A DNA stretch of 32,542 nt from JAQWRV01 sp045564915 (GTDB lineage: Bacteria; Pseudomonadota; Alphaproteobacteria; Rhodospirillales; Rhodospirillaceae): positions 1 through 32,542 of the forward strand of contig JBJLGL010000007.1 of the NCBI GenBank assembly GCA_045564915.1, given 5' to 3'. Position 1 is the first letter of the stretch, and each line of letters starts with the position of its first letter. A program made the position numbers and the translations under genes. The notes beneath the pieces are model-generated. The model had not been told where the DNA came from, searched no databases, and worked only from the letters and a program-made list of their open reading frames with translations. Positions 24,442-32,542 of this stretch are shown here, piece after piece.

Positions 24442-25743
24442 GTGAAGATAAAAATGTATAAATCTATTCTTACTCTTACCATAGTGATAGCAGCAACTGC
24501 TCTGAACTCAAATGCTGCACCACTGCAAACCGAATTAGCCGACCTCGTGGCAAATCATCCACTAATTCAATCCAACCGCTTTAAACTTCAGTCTGCCGAA
24601 CAAGATGTAAGAACAGCACTATCCGAATTTCTGCCAAATCTTAATTTATCGGCGAATGCTGGCCAAGAACGCGTCAGCACAGAAGTATTGCGTTTGAATA
24701 AAACGGGTCCTCTCGAAAATGGCGCGGAAAACTTGCGTCTATCTTTAACACAAAATATCTATGACGGGGGTCTTAGGTTTTCTGGTCGTATGTCAGCAAA
24801 GCTGGAAAGAGAGATCGCTGATATTACGCTAATCAGCGTACGGCAGACTATTATGTTTGAAGGAATTGCAGTCTATATAGACGTCCTTCGCCAAAGCCAA
24901 CTGCTAGAGCTTTCTGAACAGAATGAGACCAACATTCGACGCCAGCTTAACCTCGAAGAAGAACGTATTCGGCGTGGTTCTGGAATCGCTGTAGATGTGC
25001 TCCAGGCAAAGTCACGGCTGCAAATTGCACGGGAACGCAAAGTTTTTGTAGCCGGTGCACTGAGGGATGCAAATAGCCGATACCTTCAAGTATTCAATCG
25101 AGCACCACACCCTTTAGATATGAATATACCGCAGCAGCCTAATGGGCTGATTCCAAAGACTCTAGAAGATGCTATTAGTATTGCCCTAATAGAAAACCCG
25201 GCCGTTAAATCTAGTCAGAAATTAATTGAGGTTGCAGATCAGAATCTTGAAGGAATATCTTCAGAATACCACCCTACTATCGACTTAGTATTACAGGGTA
25301 ATTACGAGGATGACTTTAATGGAATTCCAGGAATTCGCCGTGATTACTCGGCGAAACTACAGGCGAACTGGAATTTATTTAATGGACTCAGTACAAAGTC
25401 GCGCACTAAGGGTGCCGCTTATAAGTATCAAGCCCGCCAAAGTGATTATTTACAAACGCGTCGTAAGATTGAGGAACAGACACGGCTAGCATGGCAAGCT
25501 CTACTAACAGCTCGGGAACGCGTCAAACTACTCAATAATGCCGTCAACATCGCTAATGAAGTTCTTAATTCTCGCGAACGTCTAAGAGAATCTGGTCGCG
25601 AAACCGCTCTCAACGTATTGGATGCTGAAAACGAGGTCTTTAATGCGCAAATAAATTATACCAGTGCTATATTCTTATCTAAGGTTTCCACCTATCAATT
25701 GCTTTTAGCGATGGGGCGCCTGGATCAGATCCTAGAATCCTAG
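24442..25743 (+). CDS. TolC-family outer-membrane efflux/secretion protein
   Basis: A 433-residue TolC-type protein with two repeats of the OEP domain. After a signal peptide (SILTLTIVIAATALNSNA, cleavage near residue 25) come LADLVANHPLIQSNRFKLQSAEQDVRTALSEFLPNLNLSANAG and NLRLSLTQNIYDGGLRFSGRMSA in the first half. The second half repeats this as ISIALIENPAVKSSQKLIEVADQNLEGISSEYHPTIDLVLQGN and LQANWNLFNGLSTKSRT. This pattern is found in the outer-membrane channel of type I secretion and RND systems. No ABC transporter or membrane-fusion gene is in the window, so partners must be elsewhere. Start: GTG 24442, or the ATG four codons later (24454); neither has a strong ribosome binding site. Confidence 0.88.
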   Translation: MKIKMYKSILTLTIVIAATALNSNAAPLQTELADLVANHPLIQSNRFKLQSAEQDVRTALSEFLPNLNLSANAGQERVSTEVLRLNKTGPLENGAENLRLSLTQNIYDGGLRFSGRMSAKLEREIADITLISVRQTIMFEGIAVYIDVLRQSQLLELSEQNETNIRRQLNLEEERIRRGSGIAVDVLQAKSRLQIARERKVFVAGALRDANSRYLQVFNRAPHPLDMNIPQQPNGLIPKTLEDAISIALIENPAVKSSQKLIEVADQNLEGISSEYHPTIDLVLQGNYEDDFNGIPGIRRDYSAKLQANWNLFNGLSTKSRTKGAAYKYQARQSDYLQTRRKIEEQTRLAWQALLTARERVKLLNNAVNIANEVLNSRERLRESGRETALNVLDAENEVFNAQINYTSAIFLSKVSTYQLLLAMGRLDQILES

Positions 25744-25751
25744 AACTAAAT

Positions 25752-25768
25752 GCAGATTACCATTCTGC
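25752..25768 (+). terminator. Possible stem-loop after the TolC-like gene
   Basis: GCAGA-TTACCAT-TCTGC (5 base pairs, loop of 7) lies 8 bases after the stop, followed by TGACATTTTAATT. The stem is short and the T tract imperfect, so this is only a candidate terminator. Confidence 0.25.
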
Positions 25769-25852
25769 TGACATTTTAATTACACAAAATCCGTTGTATT
25801 ACATTGGCATTAACGCTCAGCTTTTGTTGTTATCAACTAAAGGGTTTACTAG

Positions 25853-26797
25853 ATGTTCCATAAAGATTCATATGAGAGGCATAAAAATAATTGGAAAAAA
25901 GAGTTAACCCTACCAGATCGTCTAAAAATCCACGAAACATGGTTCAGAGAGGATACGGTTGATTTCTATCGCCACTTGCGAATGTACGAACCGGTTTTTG
26001 AATGCCTAAATAGCAAGAAGGAAAAGAAATGGCTTACTGTAGGTGATGGACGGTATGGATTAGATGCCATACGGATGAAACGAAGGGGTTTTTCAGATGT
26101 CACAAGTACGGATATTACGGAAGACCTGCTAAAATTAGCTTACGACGCTGGCTACCTCGATAAATTTTCTGCCCAGAACGCTGAGTGTCTAACATTTGAT
26201 GATGAAGTATTTGATTATGTTCTATGCAAAGAGGCTTTTCATCATTTTCCTCGGCCTTACTTAGCGTTGTATGAGATGCTAAGAGTGGCGAAAGAAGCAG
26301 TGGTTTTGATAGAACCGCAAGATAAGTACATCGACTTACCAATGTATCAAGATGCAAGAAAACCAGGCTATGAGGAAGAAGATGCAAATTTCATTTACGA
26401 CACCTCCCAGGCAGAACTTGAGAAAGTTTGTCTTGCTCTAAACTTTCCATGTCTTGCAGTAAAAAACATTTCTGACATTTATGAGAAAGGCGTAGAGTTT
26501 GAAAGAGCTATTGATTCCAATTCATTCTTCACTGAATTCAAACGCAAGATAAGTGAGAGAGAGCAACTTTGTAATGCCAACAAAGAGAAACATAACTTGT
26601 TAATGGCTGTCTTATTCAAGAAAATACCAGATCTCTTAGACATTAATGTATTCCAAGAATTTGGGTGGAAGATTTGCGATTTAGGAAATAATCCATACCT
26701 AACTAAAGACGATAAAAAGACTGCTAATCAAGATGAAAAACAGACCATTAGTATTGAAGCTAACCAGGATGGTACAGCAAGAATCTATTCTTTGTAG
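25853..26797 (+). CDS. Class I SAM-dependent methyltransferase (polysaccharide-cluster type)
   Basis: A 314-residue protein. Motif I is W60-L-T-V-G-D-G-R-Y-G69, followed by VTSTDITEDLLKLAYDAG, FSAQNAECLTFDDEVFDYVLCKEAFHHFPRPYLALYEMLRVA and VVLIEPQDKY. The phrase CKEAFHHFPRP is characteristic of a methyltransferase group often found in O-antigen or surface polysaccharide clusters. The last 100 residues are charged and variable and do not resemble a known domain. Base composition looks more AT-rich than the catabolic genes to the left, which fits horizontal transfer of surface genes, though no other polysaccharide gene is adjacent. AAAGGG precedes the ATG at a good distance. The acceptor is unknown. 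It ends 32 bases from the convergent CHRD gene. Confidence 0.83.
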   Translation: MFHKDSYERHKNNWKKELTLPDRLKIHETWFREDTVDFYRHLRMYEPVFECLNSKKEKKWLTVGDGRYGLDAIRMKRRGFSDVTSTDITEDLLKLAYDAGYLDKFSAQNAECLTFDDEVFDYVLCKEAFHHFPRPYLALYEMLRVAKEAVVLIEPQDKYIDLPMYQDARKPGYEEEDANFIYDTSQAELEKVCLALNFPCLAVKNISDIYEKGVEFERAIDSNSFFTEFKRKISEREQLCNANKEKHNLLMAVLFKKIPDLLDINVFQEFGWKICDLGNNPYLTKDDKKTANQDEKQTISIEANQDGTARIYSL

Positions 26798-26829
26798 GCT
26801 ATTGAAAAGGTGTGCAAGCTTATAAGTGT

Positions 26830-27348
26830 TCAACACTGAGGTGCTATCTTCTTAACGGGTCCACGCAACTCCCCTTGAGGGTATTTCTCCGTATGTAGAT
26901 TAACGAAGAGCAAATGTTGTACTAGATATGCGACTTCTCCGAGGGAGAGTATTTTCTCCCCCTCTACTGGAGAAACCGGATACTCAGATGCTAAGTTAAA
27001 TATTGCAGGTGCATCCCCTTCCGCTGGGACCGGCCCGTGAATGTGGAGCCCTACTGGGTCGGTAGTTAGGTCTCTGAAAGTAACACGCCATGATAACTTT
27101 AGAGTTTCACGATCAAGTATGAATTCTGCACGACCAGTACCAGGGCTCTCAGTTGGTAGTCGTTGTGGTCCATCCCAAAGATCAGCATAAAAAAGTATAG
27201 GTGGGCCAGAACGGTCATCCGGATCCGTTGAAAAGTGACTACACTTTTCGGCATCTAAAGCCTGGGCAACTAAGTCTCCACCAGAGCACATAATAAAGAA
27301 AGGGAGCAGTATACCCATCAAAATAGAATAACTATTTATTATCTTCAC
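26830..27348 (-). CDS. Exported CHRD-domain protein
   Basis: A 172-residue protein from GTG 27348. The signal peptide (KIINSYSILMGILLPFFIMCSGGDLVAQA, cleavage after AQA at about residue 30) is followed by a CHRD domain (PF07452, first described in chordin). It has GTGRAEFILDRETLKLSWRVTF, VGLHIHGPVPAEGDAPAIFNL and, at the end, LFVNLHTEKYPQGELRGPV. CHRD proteins are secreted; in bacteria no activity is established. Start choice: the frame is open 34 codons further upstream to an ATG at 27450, but the GTG follows AAGGT at a good distance and gives a normal signal peptide. The last residue is a Cys that could pair with the Cys just after the signal peptide. It is divergent from the 27494 gene. 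Confidence 0.78.
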   Translation of the reverse strand: MKIINSYSILMGILLPFFIMCSGGDLVAQALDAEKCSHFSTDPDDRSGPPILFYADLWDGPQRLPTESPGTGRAEFILDRETLKLSWRVTFRDLTTDPVGLHIHGPVPAEGDAPAIFNLASEYPVSPVEGEKILSLGEVAYLVQHLLFVNLHTEKYPQGELRGPVKKIAPQC

Positions 27349-27493
27349 GTGGCTTACCTTCACAACTTTCTGGCAGTTCTTTAGGATAAGAATAACATAG
27401 TGTAACATATTATAGAGCTGTGATTTTTGCATAAGCAGACGATTAAACACATGCTAGTATCATGCACCCAGTGCACTTAAAGTGATAGAGTGA

Positions 27494-28630
27494 ATGATTA
27501 ACAAAACAACTCATAGAAATGACATGATTCCTAAAACACTGAAGATATTATTCTTATTAACCTCAGTCGTTACTCCGGCCTTACCAGTCAGCAACGCCCT
27601 CGCCCAGAAGCAAACACTAGGGTTTGTTGTAACAAAATGGAACACTGCCATGTATGAGACTCTTTTCATGGACGAATGCCCAGAAGGACCCAACCCTGGT
27701 AATTGGGAAATCTGGGAATCTACAATCACACCAGAAGAACGGCGAAAATATCCAGAAATGCTAGTCACTCAGCTTCGTCACATTAATTACCGTGGTCCAA
27801 ATGGAGAAGACGTGTGTGCGGAACCAACATCTGTAACAGATCCACCTCTTAAGGTCGTAAAGGGCAAGTATGGGTATGGCATTAATCTAGATGGAAATAT
27901 AGATGGATCTAAAACACATAAGAGCTGCACCCATGAAAACTTCATAGGCCTGCAAGGAGAACCTGGTGTCGATAACCAAATGTATCGTTTGATGGGCTGT
28001 GTGGAGGCGTGGAGGAGTTACGGTCACATCGAAAATAATGCTAATTCTCACCGTCTAAGCAGTGGACTAGGCATGATCCTGATAGAAATTACCGACATTG
28101 ACGATCTAACCAATGATGACAATGTCAATGTAATTTTTTACCGGGGTGTTGGATCTTTTCAGCTCGACAGTAAAGGTCAGGCTCTGCCATTTGGAAGTTA
28201 TGCAATCGATCATGAAAATGGCATACCACGCTATGGAGATACAGTTTCTGCAAGAATTATTAATGGCGTTCTAAAGACAAACCCAACAGACGTGAGCCTG
28301 CCTCACTTTGGGAATTACCAATATATACGTCAACTAATTCAAGATATGCAGCTGCATATGGACATAGATCCCGATAATGGGAAAAGCAGTGGTATGGTTT
28401 ACGGCTACTATGGTGTAGAGCAATTTTATAGCTACGTAAGAGGCTTACTTACCGCCTTCCCAAATAGGCACAAATATAGCTGCCCAGGAATTTTTGTTGC
28501 AGCCCATGAATTAGCCGACGGGCATCCAGACCCAGAGACTGGAGAGTGCAGCACACTATCATCAGCTTTTAAGTTCGACGCAGTCCGAGCCTTTATAACG
28601 CATCCAGCAGCTGCGAGAGTATATAATTGA
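27494..28630 (+). CDS. Exported protein of unknown function, 378 residues
   Basis: I do not recognise a known domain. A signal peptide is clear (TLKILFLLTSVVTPALPVSNALA, cleavage before QKQ at about residue 38). The mature protein has six cysteines (in DECPEG, DVCAEP, KSCTHE, MGCVEA, YSCPGI and GECSTL), suggesting disulfides in the periplasm or outside the cell. Acidic and glycine-rich stretches, such as INLDGNIDGS, GEPGVDNQMYR and EITDIDDLTNDDN, could bind calcium. Two ATGs are possible (27494 and 27524); both leave a usable signal. It is followed after 30 bases by the PSD/PSCyt lipoprotein gene and then the HXXSHH gene, on the same strand. It probably belongs to the same exported assembly. 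Confidence 0.7.
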   Translation: MINKTTHRNDMIPKTLKILFLLTSVVTPALPVSNALAQKQTLGFVVTKWNTAMYETLFMDECPEGPNPGNWEIWESTITPEERRKYPEMLVTQLRHINYRGPNGEDVCAEPTSVTDPPLKVVKGKYGYGINLDGNIDGSKTHKSCTHENFIGLQGEPGVDNQMYRLMGCVEAWRSYGHIENNANSHRLSSGLGMILIEITDIDDLTNDDNVNVIFYRGVGSFQLDSKGQALPFGSYAIDHENGIPRYGDTVSARIINGVLKTNPTDVSLPHFGNYQYIRQLIQDMQLHMDIDPDNGKSSGMVYGYYGVEQFYSYVRGLLTAFPNRHKYSCPGIFVAAHELADGHPDPETGECSTLSSAFKFDAVRAFITHPAAARVYN

Positions 28631-28660
28631 CCGAGAATTCTGGTATTATTAAGACAAGGA

Positions 28661-30361
28661 ATGATCAGTAGGATCAATATTCTCAAAATGAAAAACGCTC
28701 CTTCTCTTCTCCGGCAGATAACCCTTCTAGGGGCTATCGCTCTATGCCCCATGATTCTAAGTAGTTGTGGACCAGCAGAGCCCATAACCGAAGCTAAGCT
28801 GCCAGACATTCGCCGTCTCACGGAAGAACAATACCGCAATATAATTGCTGACGTACTCGGAGATTCTATAATTGTGGGCGGGCGATTCGACTCTCCAGTC
28901 CGTAAAGAAGGATTACTAGCTGTTGGTACACGCAATTCCACGGTCACGGGTCCTGCCCTTGCACAATATGATGCAATAGCGCGATCTATTTCTAAACAGG
29001 TCACAAGTGAGCCCACCCGTAATTTCTTAGTTCCCTGTGCAAAAGAAGGGCAGTCAACTTTTGATGAAGTCTGTGCGACACAATTTATTAGTACGGTTGG
29101 GCGCCTACTCTTTCGTAGACCCATGACAGAAGAGGAGCTTGTCTCTCGGGTAACCATTATTCATCAAACAACTAAGAGACTAGATGATTTCACTGAGGGT
29201 ATTGCGACCGGCTTAGCTAGTCTGCTCGTTGCCCCACAGTTTCTTTTTATTGCGGAAACAGCTGAAGAAGATCCAGCCCGGCCCGGCCACCACCGACTTG
29301 ATGCGTTTTCAAAAGCTGCCCGCTTGAGCTTCTTTTTGTGGAATAGGTCTCCTGATGATATACTGTTGCAGGCTGCCGAATTAGGCGAAATACACGTAAA
29401 AGAGAAGTTTGCACACCAAGTTGTGCGAATGATGGAATCGCCTCTTCTCAAGTCAGGTGTTCGCGCCTTCTTCAGTGATCTCCTTCACTTCAGCGAGTTC
29501 GATTTTGTAGAGAAAGATTCGCTTATCTATCCTGCATTTACAGCAGCGACAGTTCGTGACGCAAGAGAACAAACGTTACGAACGATCATCGATCATATCG
29601 TAACCAAGGACGCTGACTACCGTGATTTATTTACAACCCGTGACACTTTCATGACTGCGGCATTGGGATTGGTTTATAGATTGCCAGTTAAGGCCAAGCC
29701 AGGAACTTGGGAACCGTACCAGTTTACCGATGATGATCAGCGAATTGGAATTCAGGATCAAATCGGATTTCTAGCACTAAATTCTCATCCGGGGCGCAGT
29801 TCTCCAACACTTCGAGGCAAGGCTATTCGCAATATGTTGCTATGTCAGCAAGTTCCTGACCCGCCGCCAGATGTTGATTTTAGTGGTTTCAACGATCCAA
29901 ATTCACCCAGCAATACTGCCCGTGAACGGCTTACAGCTCATTCAACTAATGCCGCTTGCGCGGGATGCCATAGAATTACTGATCCTATTGGTCTTGCCCT
30001 AGAGAACTTTGATGGGGCAGGTCAGTTCCGGCAAACGGAAAATGGTGCCGCTATTGATCCCAGTGGAGAACTTGATGGCGTAAGTTACTCAGACAATATG
30101 GGACTTGGCTTTGCCCTGCACAAGAATCCAGCGACCACAAAGTGCATAGTAAACCGCATCTATGCATACGCCAGTGGCCATACCCTCTCTTCGCAAAATA
30201 GTTGGATGTCATATTTGGAAGAGCGATTCTCGGCTGATGGGTACCGAGTAAAATCGTTGTTAGAAACGATTTCTACCAGTAATACTTTTTATGCTGTTAC
30301 CAAACCTGACACGTCTAAGCAAACTATTGAAACCGCTACAAACATTACCACTATCGAGTAG
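28661..30361 (+). CDS. PSD/PSCyt multidomain lipoprotein (DUF1587-1595-1592-1588-1585) with CAGCH heme-type motif
   Basis: A 566-residue protein. A lipoprotein signal ends in LSSC36-G (lipobox), so it is probably anchored in the outer membrane. Domains in order: RRLTEEQYRNIIADVLG (DUF1587/PSD3-like, about 50-70), CATQFISTVGRLLFRRPMTEEEL (DUF1595), HRLDAFSKAARLSFFLWNRSPDD (DUF1592), then RIGIQDQIGFLALNSHPGRSSPTLRGK and CAGCHRITDPIGLALENFDGAGQFR (DUF1588/PSCyt3), and a C-terminal DUF1585-like segment. C433-A-G-C436-H437 has the form of a c-type heme site, so it may carry covalent heme. The family was named from planctomycetes and its role is unknown. Start: ATG 28661 has a purine run directly against it; ATG 28688 gives a more typical signal peptide. 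The HXXSHH gene follows 11 bases later, as is usual for this family. Confidence 0.82.
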   Translation: MISRINILKMKNAPSLLRQITLLGAIALCPMILSSCGPAEPITEAKLPDIRRLTEEQYRNIIADVLGDSIIVGGRFDSPVRKEGLLAVGTRNSTVTGPALAQYDAIARSISKQVTSEPTRNFLVPCAKEGQSTFDEVCATQFISTVGRLLFRRPMTEEELVSRVTIIHQTTKRLDDFTEGIATGLASLLVAPQFLFIAETAEEDPARPGHHRLDAFSKAARLSFFLWNRSPDDILLQAAELGEIHVKEKFAHQVVRMMESPLLKSGVRAFFSDLLHFSEFDFVEKDSLIYPAFTAATVRDAREQTLRTIIDHIVTKDADYRDLFTTRDTFMTAALGLVYRLPVKAKPGTWEPYQFTDDDQRIGIQDQIGFLALNSHPGRSSPTLRGKAIRNMLLCQQVPDPPPDVDFSGFNDPNSPSNTARERLTAHSTNAACAGCHRITDPIGLALENFDGAGQFRQTENGAAIDPSGELDGVSYSDNMGLGFALHKNPATTKCIVNRIYAYASGHTLSSQNSWMSYLEERFSADGYRVKSLLETISTSNTFYAVTKPDTSKQTIETATNITTIE

Positions 30362-30372
30362 AGAGCCATATA

Positions 30373-31743
30373 ATGCGAATTTTCAGAAATAATCGCGTAA
30401 GCCGGCGTACACTGCTCAGAGGAGCTGTCGCGGGTGCAACTGTATCAGTTAACCTTCCATTTCTTGACTGTACACTTAACGAATCTGGCTCAGCTCTGGC
30501 TTCGGGTGCAGCATTGCCTGTTCGATTTGGAACTTGGTTTTGGGGATTAGGCCACACACCCGGGCACGGTGTTGAGGAAAAGATAAAAACTGGCCCCTCC
30601 ATTAAGTTCTTGGGCGAAGCGCAAGCGTTAGAAAGACACAAAGATATCATTAACTTCTTTGGAAAATTCAATCTGCCCTTGGATGGCCGGTCTAACTATC
30701 CTCATGAAAGCGGATGGATCGCGTCACGTACTGGGGTAGCGCCAGATCAGGATAAAGAGATCCCCGCCACAACATTTGACTTAATGATTGCTGACAAGAT
30801 TGGAAATAAGAACCGATTAAAGACTATTGATATATCATGTACGAATAATCCTAATGACTGTTATTCTGCTCGTGGTACATATACACGGACAGCCGCCGAA
30901 GTCTCACCGCACGCTCTTTATATGCGGCTTTTTGGTCCCGACTTTGTCGATCCTAACAAAGAAGATTTCAGGCCAGATCCCCGCGTTATTATAAGAAGAA
31001 GCGTACTCTCTGCCGTTAAAGAAGAACGTCAGCAGCTTATGCGTCATGTTGGAACCGCCGATAGAGCCCAATTAGATGAGTACTTTACATCGATTCGAGA
31101 ACTTGAGAATCAACTTGAAGTACAATTACAAAAGCCAGCTCCAAATGATGCATGTATCGTTCCATCACCACCACAAATAGGCAATCTGGAAGGTGATACG
31201 GCCGGTGTAGAGATAGAGCAGGTTCAGTCAACACATGAGATGTTTACGCGCATGCTGGCTATGGCTGTAGCTTGTAACCAGACCAGTATATTTAATTTAA
31301 CTTTTAGCGGCTCTCTATCAACATTACGTAAAGCTGGCGAAAGTCTTACGCACCATAGTTTGTCACATGAAGAACGTGTTGACCCCGGACTCAACCTACA
31401 ACCCCAGACCTCTTGGTTCAATACACGCAGCATGGAGTGCTTAGCAGAGTTCATAGATATTTTCTCATCAATTAGAGAGGGGAATGGTACACTCTTGGAT
31501 AACGTTTTAATTATTGCTGGAAGCGAAACCGGTAGTGCTAGGACGCACTCTATCGATGAGGTTCCATTTATGAGTGTGGGCCGTGCAGGTGGGCGTGTAA
31601 AAACAGGTCTATATATCCACGGTAATGCTGACCCAGCAACACGTATTGGGCTGACCGCTATGCAAATTATGGGGGTCTCGATAGGTAGTTGGGGTAAACG
31701 ATCACTTGAAACATCAAAAACAATTACAGATATTCTCGCTTAG
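30373..31743 (+). CDS. Tat-exported HXXSHH (DUF1552) protein
   Basis: A 456-residue protein of the DUF1552 family. A Tat signal (VSR11-R12-TLLRGAVAGATVSVNLPFLD) precedes the mature part, which opens PVRFGTWFWGLGHTPGHG. Family features: IDISCTNNPNDCYSARGTYT, PHALYMRLFG, YFTSIRELENQLEVQL, and the motif region THHSLSHEE, where the eponymous H-x-x-S-H-H reads H328-S-L-S331-H332-E333. The end has NVLIIAGSETGSARTHSIDEVPFMSVGRAGG. That C-terminal part recalls DUF1501 proteins of the alkaline phosphatase superfamily, but metal ligands cannot be assigned with certainty. The family is nearly always encoded next to the PSD/PSCyt lipoprotein, as here. Tat export suggests that it folds, or binds a cofactor, in the cytoplasm. 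Function unknown. Confidence 0.85.
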   Translation: MRIFRNNRVSRRTLLRGAVAGATVSVNLPFLDCTLNESGSALASGAALPVRFGTWFWGLGHTPGHGVEEKIKTGPSIKFLGEAQALERHKDIINFFGKFNLPLDGRSNYPHESGWIASRTGVAPDQDKEIPATTFDLMIADKIGNKNRLKTIDISCTNNPNDCYSARGTYTRTAAEVSPHALYMRLFGPDFVDPNKEDFRPDPRVIIRRSVLSAVKEERQQLMRHVGTADRAQLDEYFTSIRELENQLEVQLQKPAPNDACIVPSPPQIGNLEGDTAGVEIEQVQSTHEMFTRMLAMAVACNQTSIFNLTFSGSLSTLRKAGESLTHHSLSHEERVDPGLNLQPQTSWFNTRSMECLAEFIDIFSSIREGNGTLLDNVLIIAGSETGSARTHSIDEVPFMSVGRAGGRVKTGLYIHGNADPATRIGLTAMQIMGVSIGSWGKRSLETSKTITDILA

Positions 31744-31760
31744 ACGTTAGCCTTTTAATT

Positions 31761-32542
31761 ATGACAAGTGTTAGGAAAAGTACTTTACGCTATATGCTCT
31801 CCGGTTTTTGGTTGGCTACTATTATTTGGCTCCTACCGGCTCAGAGCCCTGCTGAAGTCTCTCATCCAGCTACCATAGGAACTATACAATACGGTCATGG
31901 GATGAGATTCACTGACAAAGAGGGTATGACCCTCTATCAGTTTGAGAATGACCTCAGAGAACCTGGTACATCCACATGTATTGGTGACTGTGCGATGAGA
32001 TACCCCCCTCTTTTGGCAACGGATAATCCAATCTACTTTTCTAATAACTGGAGCCTAATCGATAGAAAGGATGGCACCAAGCAATGGGCTCTTCAGGGCA
32101 TGCCGTTATATAAATCTAGCCTGGACGGTCATAAAGGAGCAGCTTATGGCGAGGGTCAGGGATGGATTGTAGCTTTTAAAGAGATCACAACACCTAATGA
32201 ATTATCAATCACCAATACGACTATGGGGTATGTGCTTGCCTCCTCGAATGGCCGAACTCTTTACGTCAGGAATAGGAAAGAAGAGTCTGAATGCAGAGAT
32301 GAATGCTTGGAGAGATGGGTGCCAATGAAAGCGCCTTGGGTAGCAAAAAATTTCGGCAATTTCACCGTCCACTCACGAGAGGACGGTATCTACCAATGGG
32401 CCTACCAAGGCCAACCATTATTCCTTTTCTTGGGGGATTCTGTAAAAGGTGACCTAAATGGCAACGGGATAGAAGAAGCGTGGCAAGCTATGCTATTAGA
32501 GCCCGCACCCCCCTTACCCAATTGGGTTAAGATTGTTGGTTC
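31761..32542 (+). CDS. Secreted-repeat protein (PF03640/COG4315-like), cut by the right edge
   Basis: Open from ATG 31761 to the end of the window (260 codons seen, no stop). A signal peptide (LSGFWLATIIWLLPAQSPAE) is followed by at least two copies of the PF03640 secreted repeat. The first reads MRFTDKEGMTLYQFENDL, STCIGDCAMRYPPLLATD and WSLIDRKDGTKQWALQGMPLYKS. The second is more divergent: YVLASSNGRTLYVRN, ECRDECLERWVPM and VHSREDGIYQWAYQGQPLFLFLGD. Each copy has a C-x(3)-C pair (CIGDC, CRDEC) and the W(A/x)-x-G-x-PL(Y/F) turn. Function of these repeats is not established; some occur next to redox or heme proteins. It starts 17 bases after the HXXSHH gene and is probably the fourth gene of the exported set. 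Confidence 0.8.
   Translation, partial: MTSVRKSTLRYMLSGFWLATIIWLLPAQSPAEVSHPATIGTIQYGHGMRFTDKEGMTLYQFENDLREPGTSTCIGDCAMRYPPLLATDNPIYFSNNWSLIDRKDGTKQWALQGMPLYKSSLDGHKGAAYGEGQGWIVAFKEITTPNELSITNTTMGYVLASSNGRTLYVRNRKEESECRDECLERWVPMKAPWVAKNFGNFTVHSREDGIYQWAYQGQPLFLFLGDSVKGDLNGNGIEEAWQAMLLEPAPPLPNWVKIVG

Noticed and set aside
28432..29157. A 241-codon open frame on the reverse strand across the end of the 378-residue gene and the start of the PSD/PSCyt gene
   Set aside because: It lies antisense to two well-supported genes; its composition (many Ser, Arg, Cys) and lack of motifs mark it as a shadow.

Overview
The window is an accessory-type stretch of chromosome from a Gram-negative bacterium. 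Tat and Sec signal peptides, a lipoprotein signal, a TolC-family outer-membrane protein and the PSD/PSCyt-HXXSHH gene pair all point to a diderm, probably a free-living (perhaps marine) gammaproteobacterium of moderate GC content. No rRNA, tRNA or ribosomal marker is present, so the lineage is an inference. No mobile element, CRISPR array or RNA gene was found.

Layout. (1) 1-4128: the start of an MFS transporter running off the left edge, a serine beta-lactamase-family hydrolase, a SnoaL/NTF2-like secreted protein, an MFS permease and an unrecognised 89-residue protein. (2) 4325-14641: compact metabolic modules. A forward trio (methyltransferase, carboxymuconolactone-decarboxylase-like protein, M24 hydrolase) meets tail-to-tail a reverse quartet (SDR, HsaA-type flavin hydroxylase, two double-cupin proteins). 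Beyond a short divergent promoter comes an FAD-linked oxidase, which overlaps tail-to-tail a Tat-exported molybdenum hydroxylase large subunit. (3) 14781-20619: a reverse-strand run of alpha/beta hydrolase, cupin, ornithine-cyclodeaminase-like, PEP-mutase/isocitrate-lyase-like, metallo-beta-lactamase-fold, NmrA-like and GST genes. It is divergent from a LysR regulator, which is followed by a spinster-type MFS transporter and a PhyH oxygenase (20794-24150). The whole looks like a LysR-controlled small-molecule catabolic regulon of unknown substrate. (4) 24442-32542: an envelope and secretion region with a TolC-like protein, a methyltransferase of the type found in polysaccharide clusters, and a CHRD protein. 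It ends with a forward series of exported proteins: an unrecognised 378-residue protein, a PSD/PSCyt multidomain lipoprotein with a CAGCH heme-type motif, a Tat-exported HXXSHH (DUF1552) protein, and a secreted-repeat protein cut by the right edge.

The best candidates for undescribed biology are the exported set at 27494-32542, the LysR regulon at 14781-24150, and the facing operons at 4325-10714. One gene, the metallo-beta-lactamase-fold protein, has its natural N-terminus separated from it by a run of nine C (reverse strand). This is either a genuine frameshift or a sequence error.
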